Below, piece after piece: positions 27,449 through 35,140 of a stretch of DNA of 64,000 nt. Source of the stretch: Erythrobacter dokdonensis DSW-74 (GTDB lineage: Bacteria; Pseudomonadota; Alphaproteobacteria; Sphingomonadales; Sphingomonadaceae). A model generated the notes under the pieces. It searched no databases, had not been told where the DNA came from, and saw only the letters and a program-made list of their open reading frames with translations. The number at the start of each line of letters is the position of its first letter. The stretch's first letter is position 1. Both the position numbers and the translations under genes were made by a program. The stretch covers positions 62,001-126,000 of the forward strand of contig NZ_LZYB01000008.1 of NCBI RefSeq assembly GCF_001677335.1, written 5' to 3'.

Positions 27449-30400
27449 TGCTTGAGCGTGGCCAATTCTTTATCCGCCATCTCGCGCTGCTGGTTGCGGC
27501 AGCCTTCCTCGCGCTCGCAGTGTTCGCGGGCGACACGATGGCGGCGGACAAGGAAAAGCCGGTCAAGCGCGATTATTCGCGCGTCATCGCCCCGCCTGCG
27601 CCGCAGCGGCAGTCGGTCGCGGAGATGGAGGCCAAGTCCGAAGGCTGCAACACCTGCCATGTGAAGTCCGACGCGCCGACCATGCACCTCTCGCCCGCCG
27701 TGCGGCTTGGCTGCACCGATTGCCATGGCGGCGATGCGACCATTCGCGGGAACAGCGAACTGCCGCACAATCACCCCGATTACGTCGCCGCGCGCGACCG
27801 GGCACATGTGCTGCCGAAATATCCCGACAGCTGGCACTTCCCGTCCTCGGCCAATCCCAAGCGCTCCTACGCGCTGCTCAACAAGGAAGCGCCGGAATTC
27901 GTCAAGTTCGTGAACCCCTCCGACTACCGCGTCGCGCGCGAGGCCTGCGGGTCGTGCCACATCCAGGCGATTGAGGCTGCGGAACGTTCGATCATGGCGA
28001 CCGGCGCGATGCTGTGGGGCGGGGCGAGCTACAATAACGGCATCCTGCCGTTCAAGAACTACCTGCTGGGCGAGGCCTATACGCGGAAGGGCGAGCCTGC
28101 GAAGATTACCACGCCCGGCGCCGGGCCGGGGGGCAAGCTGAGCGAGGACCAGGTCGCGCGCGGGGTGCTGGCCGAGATGTATCCGCTCCCCACCTGGCAC
28201 GTGATCCCGCCGGGCGATGTGTTCCGCGTGTTCGAGCGCGGCGGCCGTACCATCAACTCGCAATTCCCCGAAATCGGCCTGCCCAACCCCACGGGGCAGA
28301 TCCAGCGGCTGGAGGAACCCGGGCGGCCCGATCTGAAGCAATCGAACCGCGGCCCAGGCACGGGGCTTCGGGTGGCGATCCCGGCGCTCAACATCCACAA
28401 GACCCGCCTCAACGATCCCTTCACCTGGTTCATGGGCACCAACGACCAGCCGGGCGACTATCGTCATTCGGGCTGCGCATCCTGCCACGTGGTCTATGCC
28501 AATGACCGCGAGCCGCGCCATTCGCTGATCTATGCGCAATATGGCCGCGACGGGCAGACCATCACCGTCGATCCGACCATCGCGGGCAAGATCGAGCACG
28601 CGGCGGGATACGACAAGAGCAAGCCCGGCCATGGCGCGGTCAAGGAGCCGGGGCATGACGATCATGGCTCTGGCGGCGAGGCCGGGAAGCGCGATGACGA
28701 CGGCCTCACCATCGGCGGCAAGCTGAAGGAAAAGGGCCACCCGCTCCAGCACGTCTTCACCCGCGCCATCCCGACGAGCCAGTGCATGAACTGCCACATG
28801 CACCAGCCCAATATCTTCCTCAATTCCTACCTCGGCTACACCATGTGGGATTACGAGTCCGATGCGCCCGCGATGTGGCCCAAGGAGCAGAAGTACCCCA
28901 CGGCGGCCGAAGTGCGCGCCGTCACCGACCGCAACCCGGAAGGCGCGGCGCCGCGGGGCAAGTGGGCGGACCTCGATTTCCTGCGCAATGTCTATGACCT
29001 GAACCCGGATCTCAAGGACACCCAGTTCGCCGATTATCACGGCCACGGCTGGAACTTCCGCGCGATCTTCAAGCGCGACCGGGAGGGCAATCTGCTCGAT
29101 GCCGAGGGCAATATCGTCGATCCCGACGATCCGGAGAAATGGCGCAAAGAGGGCGAGGGCAAGTTTGTCCAGCCCGGCACCAACCCGGGCAAGGCGGTGC
29201 ACCTGATGAGCATCCACGCCGAAGTCGGGATGCAATGCGCCGATTGCCATTACGAACAGGACAGCCACGGCAACGGCCTCATCTATGGCGAGGTGGCGAA
29301 TGCGATCGAGATCGGCTGCAAGGATTGCCATGGCACGCCCGATGCCTATCCGACGCTGCGCACCAGCGGCCCTGCGGCACCACCTGAAGGCCACAATATG
29401 GCCCTGCTGCGCAACCCCGACGGCCAGCGCCGCTTCGAGTGGATCGAAGGCGAGGACGGGCGGCGCAAGCTGATCCAGCGTTCGATCGTCGATCCCAAGC
29501 TTTCGTGGGAGGTCAGTCTCGTCAAGGATTCGGTCGATCCGGCAACCCCGGTGTTCAACGCCAAGGCGGCGCGCGCCAAGCTGGTAAGCCGCTACGGCGC
29601 GGAGACCGGGAATTTCGAATTCGGCACCGGCATTGCGGAAGGCGACCGCGCGCACCGCGATCCAGAAATGGCCTGCTTCACCTGCCACCTGTCATGGACG
29701 ACAAGCTGCGGCGGTTGCCACCTGCCGATCGAGGCCAACTGGAAGACCAAGTCCCACCGCTATGAAGGCGGCGAGACGAGGAATTTCGCGACCTACAACC
29801 CGCAGGTGGCCCGCGACCAGATGTTCCAGTTGGGCAAGCACCAGACCACCAAGGGCAGCCAGGTTGCCCCGGTGCGTTCGTCCTCGGCGCTGGTGCTGTC
29901 CTCGACCAACATCAACCGCGAACGCATCTATGTGCAGCAGCCGCCGATTTCGGCCATCGGCTTCTCGTCACAGGCCTTCGCGCCGCATTTCCCGCATACG
30001 GTGAGGAAGACCGAGACCAAGACCTGTTCGGACTGCCACCTCTCGGCCAAGGACGACAACAATGCGATCATGGCGCAGCTGCTGCTGCTCGGCACCAATT
30101 ACGTCAACTTCGTCGGGCTCAACGCCTGGACCGGTCTGGAGGGCGGCTTCCAAGCCACCCGCGTGACCGAATATGACGAGCCGCAGGCGGTGATCGGCTC
30201 CTACCTCCACCGCTACGCCTATCCCGATTACTGGCGCATGCATGTCGAGGACAATGGCCGCGAGCTGAAGAACTGGGTGCGGGGCAAGACCTTCGACAAG
30301 AACCTGTCGGGCGAGACCCATCCGTTCGAGGAATTCGTCAATGTCCACGAAGGCACCTCCGACAAGGTCGGCTGCCTGCAATTGCGCGGCGAATACATGT

Positions 30401-31566
30401 TCGTCGCCGAAGGCAAGGGCGGGTTCACCGCCTATGACGTGGCGAGCATCGCCAACAAGGGCACCTCGGAACGCATCCTCAAGGGACCGTTCTCCGCGCT
30501 CGGCCACGATACCAACGTGAAGACGACGAACGCCACCTGCATGGCGCTCGCCACCAACCAGCCGATCGCGCCCGACCGCAACACGCCCGAAATGCGCAAC
30601 ATGAACCAGGAGCAGCCGTTCCTGCCCGTCTACAATTACGCGGTGGTCACCGATAGCGTGGAGGGCCTGATCCTCGTCAACGTCAACACGCTGGCGGACG
30701 GCGAATTCCGCAACAACAAGCTCAAGCGGAAGGTCTATGCCGATGGCTCCGATGCCTGGAACCCCGGCGGGGTGCTGAACGGTGCGCGGCATGTGCATCT
30801 GGCGGGCGAGGTGGCCTATATCACGGCCGACAAGGGGCTCGTGGTGGTCGATCTCGCCGATCCCGACGCGCCCAAACTCGCCGCCGTGCGGCCCCTTCGC
30901 GATGCCCGCGCTTCCGCCATCCAGTTCCGCTACCTATGGGTGTCGGACGCGGACGGGGTGAAGCTGTTCGACGTCACCTCCCTGCGCAATCCGGTCGCGG
31001 TGCCCGAGGCGACCGTGCCGCTGGCTGACGCGCGGCGCATCTATGTCGCGCGTACCTATGCCTATGTCGCGGCCAAGGGCGAGGGTCTGGTGATCCTCGA
31101 TGTCGAGAACCCGCTGAGGCCCCGCATCCACAGCAAGGTGACGCTGGGCGGCAGCCTCAACGATGCCGAGGACGTGATTGTGGGCACCACCAATGCCTCG
31201 CTGATCGCCTATGTCGCCGACGGGCGGAACGGGATGAAGGTGCTGCAGCTCACCAGCCCCGATAGCCAGCGCAATTTCTACGGCTTCAGCCCCGCGCCGG
31301 TGCCCGAACTGATCGCCTGGGCCAAAACCCCGAGCCCCGCGATTGCGCTCAGCAAGGGGCTCGACCGCGACCGCGCGGTGGACGAGACCGGCGGGCAGAT
31401 GGCGGTGTTCGGCAGGCTCGGCTCGCGGCCCTTCACCCGGCCCGAGATGGAGCGGCTGTTCATGACCCGCAGCGGCGTGCCGTGGAAGGTTTCGGACGAG
31501 GTCGATATGAACCGCTGGGTGGGGGTCGCGCCCCAAGGTGTGCTGCGGGCCGAGGTGCGGCGCTGA
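27448..31566 (+). CDS. Decaheme c-type cytochrome fused to C-terminal LVIVD repeats
   Basis: A 1,372-residue exported protein. A signal peptide ends near TMAA (about 32). Ten CXXCH sites follow, in order: CNTCH (67), CTDCH, CGSCH, CASCH, CMNCH, CADCH, CKDCH, CFTCH, CGGCH and CSDCH (860). The C-terminal 400 residues are LVIVD-type repeats that should form a beta-propeller (AYITADKGLVVVDLADPDAP, LWVSDADGVKLFDVTSLRNP, AYVAAKGEGLVILDVENPLR). LVIVD repeats are found in cell-surface proteins, so this end may face outward or contact a partner. A His-rich insert near 400 (GHDDHGSGGEAG) may bind metal. The start codon overlaps the barrel-gene stop by one base. The gene ends four bases before the stop of the converging phosphodiesterase gene. 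Confidence 0.9.
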   Translation: MLERGQFFIRHLALLVAAAFLALAVFAGDTMAADKEKPVKRDYSRVIAPPAPQRQSVAEMEAKSEGCNTCHVKSDAPTMHLSPAVRLGCTDCHGGDATIRGNSELPHNHPDYVAARDRAHVLPKYPDSWHFPSSANPKRSYALLNKEAPEFVKFVNPSDYRVAREACGSCHIQAIEAAERSIMATGAMLWGGASYNNGILPFKNYLLGEAYTRKGEPAKITTPGAGPGGKLSEDQVARGVLAEMYPLPTWHVIPPGDVFRVFERGGRTINSQFPEIGLPNPTGQIQRLEEPGRPDLKQSNRGPGTGLRVAIPALNIHKTRLNDPFTWFMGTNDQPGDYRHSGCASCHVVYANDREPRHSLIYAQYGRDGQTITVDPTIAGKIEHAAGYDKSKPGHGAVKEPGHDDHGSGGEAGKRDDDGLTIGGKLKEKGHPLQHVFTRAIPTSQCMNCHMHQPNIFLNSYLGYTMWDYESDAPAMWPKEQKYPTAAEVRAVTDRNPEGAAPRGKWADLDFLRNVYDLNPDLKDTQFADYHGHGWNFRAIFKRDREGNLLDAEGNIVDPDDPEKWRKEGEGKFVQPGTNPGKAVHLMSIHAEVGMQCADCHYEQDSHGNGLIYGEVANAIEIGCKDCHGTPDAYPTLRTSGPAAPPEGHNMALLRNPDGQRRFEWIEGEDGRRKLIQRSIVDPKLSWEVSLVKDSVDPATPVFNAKAARAKLVSRYGAETGNFEFGTGIAEGDRAHRDPEMACFTCHLSWTTSCGGCHLPIEANWKTKSHRYEGGETRNFATYNPQVARDQMFQLGKHQTTKGSQVAPVRSSSALVLSSTNINRERIYVQQPPISAIGFSSQAFAPHFPHTVRKTETKTCSDCHLSAKDDNNAIMAQLLLLGTNYVNFVGLNAWTGLEGGFQATRVTEYDEPQAVIGSYLHRYAYPDYWRMHVEDNGRELKNWVRGKTFDKNLSGETHPFEEFVNVHEGTSDKVGCLQLRGEYMFVAEGKGGFTAYDVASIANKGTSERILKGPFSALGHDTNVKTTNATCMALATNQPIAPDRNTPEMRNMNQEQPFLPVYNYAVVTDSVEGLILVNVNTLADGEFRNNKLKRKVYADGSDAWNPGGVLNGARHVHLAGEVAYITADKGLVVVDLADPDAPKLAAVRPLRDARASAIQFRYLWVSDADGVKLFDVTSLRNPVAVPEATVPLADARRIYVARTYAYVAAKGEGLVILDVENPLRPRIHSKVTLGGSLNDAEDVIVGTTNASLIAYVADGRNGMKVLQLTSPDSQRNFYGFSPAPVPELIAWAKTPSPAIALSKGLDRDRAVDETGGQMAVFGRLGSRPFTRPEMERLFMTRSGVPWKVSDEVDMNRWVGVAPQGVLRAEVRR

Positions 31567-31570
31567 CGCG

Positions 31571-32458
31571 CTATTCGCGCTCGGCGAACATGCCTTCGAT
31601 CATCGGTTGCAGCCCGGCGTGGAAGCGGGCCAGCACCTGCCAGTCACCGACACGCTCGTAATGCGATACCAGCCGCTCCCCGTCCCAGCGGTGGAGCGCA
31701 TAGGTCGGCGGCTCGGTGGTGATGAGCTCGCGATCATCCGGCACGTCCTTGTCGATCGGCGTCAGGTCCATCGCCACCAGCGGCGCGACCGAGGGCGTCA
31801 CGCCGAGCGGGATGCCGGCGAACTGCGTCACGATCTGGCGGTGAAGGTGCCCGCAATGGATCGCCTGCACCTGTGATTGCCCGGTCAGCACCTCGCGCAG
31901 GCGCTCCATCCATGGCTCGCCCGGCGCGGGGTCCATCCAGTCAATCCCCGCGACCACCGGGGGATGGTGCATGAAGATCAGCGTCGGCGTATCGGGCGCT
32001 TCGGCCAGCCGGTCGGCCAGCCAGAGCGAACGCGTTTCGCAAAAGGCGCCGCCGTGGCGACCGTCCTCCAGTGTGTCGAGACAGATGACCCGCAATCCCA
32101 GAGGCGCTTCGATGACGTAATGCAGGAAGCCGCCTTCGGCGGGCACGACCTGCGGGAACGCGCCCAGAAGTCCCTCGCGGCTGTCGTGATTGCCGACCAA
32201 CGGGACAATCGGGAAGGGAACATCGCGCAGCAGATCGGCAGTCTTGGCGAAGCTTTCCGCATCCCCATGATCGGTTATGTCACCCGAAAGCACCAGCATG
32301 TCAGGGTGATTGGGGCCGGCCAGCAGCCGGGCGAGGGTCGCGCGGAAGCGGGTGAGGTTCAGTTCCTCGGGCCTTTCGTCTGGCGCGAAGCCGACGTGAA
32401 TATCCGTCATTTGCGCGATCAGCGCAGCGTGACCGGTTGAGGGAGCGACCCGATCCAT
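31571..32458 (-). CDS. CpdA-like metallophosphoesterase (predicted 3',5'-cAMP phosphodiesterase)
   Basis: A 295-residue cytoplasmic calcineurin-like phosphoesterase. All metal-binding motifs are present in order: DIHVG near the N-terminus (D-x-H), GDITDHGD, GNHDSR, HHPP and GHLHRQ. The family includes CpdA, which hydrolyses cAMP; other members cleave other phosphodiesters, so the substrate is inferred. It is the last gene of the leftward operon with the FHA-decaheme, b-type membrane and CNB-flavoprotein genes. Its ATG at 32458 comes two bases after the FHA-decaheme TAG. Because the first gene of that operon carries two cyclic-nucleotide-binding domains and a cyclase lies about 10 kb away, a cAMP substrate is the simplest reading. 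It could lower the ligand level of its own operon partner. Confidence 0.85.
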   Translation of the reverse strand: MDRVAPSTGHAALIAQMTDIHVGFAPDERPEELNLTRFRATLARLLAGPNHPDMLVLSGDITDHGDAESFAKTADLLRDVPFPIVPLVGNHDSREGLLGAFPQVVPAEGGFLHYVIEAPLGLRVICLDTLEDGRHGGAFCETRSLWLADRLAEAPDTPTLIFMHHPPVVAGIDWMDPAPGEPWMERLREVLTGQSQVQAIHCGHLHRQIVTQFAGIPLGVTPSVAPLVAMDLTPIDKDVPDDRELITTEPPTYALHRWDGERLVSHYERVGDWQVLARFHAGLQPMIEGMFAERE

Positions 32459-32460
32459 CG

Positions 32461-34260
32461 CTAGGGCTTAGCCCGCGAAAGTTTTGCCGCAACCTTCGTT
32501 TCGCCAGCTACGGGCAGGGGGCGGTAGTGCGGATCGTCCTTTGCAGCCTCGGGTGACCACTGGCCGGCAGGGACGTGATAGGCATGGCACATGGCGCAGG
32601 ACGAGGGGACGATTTTCTTCGTCTTCACCGCACTCGCACCCAAGTGGCAATCGCGGCAGCTCTTGAGGTCCGGGATCAAGAGGTCGGTGGCTGCCTTGGA
32701 GGTGTCCGCAGCGTGGCAATCGGTGCATTCTTCCTTCTTGTGCGCCTCGTGGCTGAAGAAGCCCGTCGTCAGGAAGCGATCGGGCAGGTTGACGGCCATC
32801 AGGTCGCGCCGGCCGTCCCTGGTGGCGGGCAGGTGGCATTCGGTGCAGATGCCGCCCGGCGCAAGCGCGTTGGAGAGGTCGATAAAGCTGCGCACCGGAC
32901 GACCGAAATCGGCGGCATAGGCCCCGCCGCGCGCGAACTGGCCGGGACGGGTGCGGTTCGAAGCAGGCGTGGCGCGCGGGCCGGAACCGATCCTTGCAAG
33001 GTCTTCTGCCAGATCCTTCACATCGCCGTGGCGCAGCTTGCTGAACCCGCCCGCTGCGGTGCGCCCCGAAACGAGGCTGTGGCAGCTCTCGCAGGCGTCT
33101 TCCATCTTCACTTCCGTGAACGAGATTTTGTCAGGCGTGAGGCTGTGGCAGTCCTTGCATTCGAGCGGCGAGCCATAATCAGGCAGGCTCACCGCCATGC
33201 GCGCCGCGCCGCCTTTCGCATCCATATGCACATCATGCGGGAACTTGAGGCCGCTTTTCTCCACCGGCGTGCTGCCGGGCGCAGCGCGCACCGGCTTTGC
33301 TGCACCGAAGCTGGCGTAATAGGCCGGGCGGAATTGCGGGTGCGCCTTGCCGAAATCATGCGCATCGGCAAGCCTCGTGTCGGTCAGGCGTGTGTCGAGA
33401 TCGCTATGGCAATCCGAACAGAAAGCCTCGCTCGCCGGTTGCTGGCGCACTTCGCCTTCGTGCTCGGTGTGGCACGAAACACAGCCCAGCGGGCCTTCCT
33501 TGCCGAGGCTTTGCGCGATCCGCCATTGCAGCGCATCGCCGGTGGAGAGCGACGGCATCCCTGCGGCGAGGCGGCCCGCCCTGGCGTGATCGCCGGTGCC
33601 TTCGTGGCAGCTGATGCAGGTTTCATCCTGCACGCTTTCGAATGCGGCGACATGGCAGCTTTCGCAATTATCCTCGAGACTGTGGTGCCTGAGCGACAGA
33701 TCGCCAGTCGACCAGGCCGCATCCATCACCACCTGCCCGGGTGTTTCGCCCTTTGGATCGTTTTTGACCGGCGTGCGCAGCAGGTGGCTGGCCACGGGAA
33801 CCATCAGCAGAAGCAGCATGATCGCGCCCGCGAAGATCCAGCTCACGGAACGCTTTGACGGCAGCTTTGATGCAAGCGAGAAGCCGCGCAGCACGTCGCC
33901 CTTGCCCTCATCCGCCACCACCTGGCGGATGGTGACCGAGATGGTCCCGTCGCTCTCGCGCGCGACTGCCAGACGCGCCGCCCCGAGCGCGATTTCGCCG
34001 CCGGTTCGCGGCTCGATCGTCCCCTCGGTGACAGTGCGTCCGTCGAGCCCGAATCCCAGCGTCCCTACGGCCGAGACCGCCAGTGTGCCGTCGGGCCGGG
34101 TGTCGATGCGCACATGGCGCTGCTCGACTGCAAGATCGGGCAGGTGGATATCATTTTCCGCCGCGCGGCCGATGGTCAGGCCGGCCTGCTCCACCACCCG
34201 GTCGCGGATGATTTCGCGTCCGGCTGCAGTGAAATCGATGGTGCGGATCAGGAACGCCAT
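32461..34260 (-). CDS. FHA-domain / transmembrane / decaheme cytochrome fusion
   Basis: A 599-residue protein with an unusual order. Residues about 20-95 form an FHA domain (GLTIGRAAENDIHLPD), one membrane helix lies at 141-160 (VSWIFAGAIMLLLLMVPVAS), and ten CXXCH sites run from 199 to 559: CESCH, CISCH, CVSCH, CSDCH, CKDCH, CESCH, CTECH, CTDCH, CRDCH, CAMCH. There is no signal peptide, so the FHA domain should stay in the cytoplasm and the haems in the periplasm. FHA domains bind phosphothreonine, but the usual S-R-x-H here reads VEQRH. The Ser that contacts phosphate is Glu, so binding may be altered or lost. Ten bases separate it from the b-type membrane gene upstream, two from the phosphodiesterase downstream. 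It probably takes electrons from the membrane subunit. Confidence 0.88.
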   Translation of the reverse strand: MAFLIRTIDFTAAGREIIRDRVVEQAGLTIGRAAENDIHLPDLAVEQRHVRIDTRPDGTLAVSAVGTLGFGLDGRTVTEGTIEPRTGGEIALGAARLAVARESDGTISVTIRQVVADEGKGDVLRGFSLASKLPSKRSVSWIFAGAIMLLLLMVPVASHLLRTPVKNDPKGETPGQVVMDAAWSTGDLSLRHHSLEDNCESCHVAAFESVQDETCISCHEGTGDHARAGRLAAGMPSLSTGDALQWRIAQSLGKEGPLGCVSCHTEHEGEVRQQPASEAFCSDCHSDLDTRLTDTRLADAHDFGKAHPQFRPAYYASFGAAKPVRAAPGSTPVEKSGLKFPHDVHMDAKGGAARMAVSLPDYGSPLECKDCHSLTPDKISFTEVKMEDACESCHSLVSGRTAAGGFSKLRHGDVKDLAEDLARIGSGPRATPASNRTRPGQFARGGAYAADFGRPVRSFIDLSNALAPGGICTECHLPATRDGRRDLMAVNLPDRFLTTGFFSHEAHKKEECTDCHAADTSKAATDLLIPDLKSCRDCHLGASAVKTKKIVPSSCAMCHAYHVPAGQWSPEAAKDDPHYRPLPVAGETKVAAKLSRAKP

Positions 34261-34270
34261 TGCCTGCGCC

Positions 34271-35140
34271 TTACCAGTAGAAGAACACGCTGATCACGTG
34301 GGCGACAAGCGCGGCGATCAAGGCGATGGTGAGCGGAATGTGGATGAACAGCCAGATCTCGAGCAGTGCGCGGATACGCAGCTGCTGCCGGATCTGGGCG
34401 AGCTGTTCGCGGCGCTTCTCCAGCAGGGCGACGACCCGTTGTTCGGCTTCGGATTGCCGGCCCATGCCGCCGAGCGCGCACGCCGTGGCGCAGCCGGGAT
34501 AGCGTCCGGTCAGCCGGGCCAGCGCGCCGCCGGAAAACACGTCCTGCCCCAGTGCATTGATCACCAGGTCGGCCTCGGTGCGCTCGAGCGGCTGGGCCGC
34601 GCTTTCCAGCTGGCGGTCGATTGCGGTCAACGCCTCGATCATCTGCGCGCGGGTCATCTCCTTGCGATTGGCGCTGAGGCTCGCGGGCAGGGTGGCGTAG
34701 GCGATCACGCCATAAATGCCGGTAATGATCACCAGCAGCATCAGCACATAGGCTAGCGTGTGGACGTTCCAGCCGATCTGGAAGCCGGTGTGGAGCGTGC
34801 CGATCACGATCAGCGAAAGGCCGAGATAGACATGGGCCGAAGTCCAGGCCTTGAGGCTCCATTGTCCCGTGGTGATCCGGCGTTTCCTGACGCCCAGCAG
34901 CGAGAGCCAGACGATCAGCCCAAAACCGATGGTTCCAAGCGTGTAGCCGTACCACGAGCCGCCATTGGGGCGTGGCTGCTGGTCGATCATCAGGTAGCCG
35001 AGAATTGCAGTGCCGCACAGGGCAAGGGCGACCCAGAGCCAGCGGAAGCCGCGGTGCTTCAGAAAGCTGACGTGGTCGGAATCCCGCCGCTTCTCGTCCT
35101 GCGTGAACCGCCCCGTGCCCCCTGCTTTCGTCGCCATCAT
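34271..35140 (-). CDS. Five-helix membrane protein with bis-His diheme b-type pattern
   Basis: A 289-residue integral membrane protein with helices at about 31-51, 63-84, 100-120, 126-148 and 260-287. His103 and His117 in helix three and His267 and His281 in helix five are each spaced by 14 residues, the arrangement that holds two stacked b haems in cytochrome b-type proteins. The soluble segment 155-255 is helical and charged, with two cysteines (GCATACALG). It could therefore pass electrons across the membrane between the cytoplasmic Fe-S module encoded upstream and the periplasmic decaheme encoded downstream. Two consecutive ATGs occur at the start. The first (35140), behind GAGG, is used here, and it overlaps the flavoprotein TGA. 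I do not know a named family. Confidence 0.8.
   Translation of the reverse strand: MMATKAGGTGRFTQDEKRRDSDHVSFLKHRGFRWLWVALALCGTAILGYLMIDQQPRPNGGSWYGYTLGTIGFGLIVWLSLLGVRKRRITTGQWSLKAWTSAHVYLGLSLIVIGTLHTGFQIGWNVHTLAYVLMLLVIITGIYGVIAYATLPASLSANRKEMTRAQMIEALTAIDRQLESAAQPLERTEADLVINALGQDVFSGGALARLTGRYPGCATACALGGMGRQSEAEQRVVALLEKRREQLAQIRQQLRIRALLEIWLFIHIPLTIALIAALVAHVISVFFYW

Noticed and set aside
27442-29688. 748-residue minus-strand frame opposite the decaheme gene
   Set aside because: The plus strand has ten CXXCH sites and a coupled start; the antisense product has no domains.
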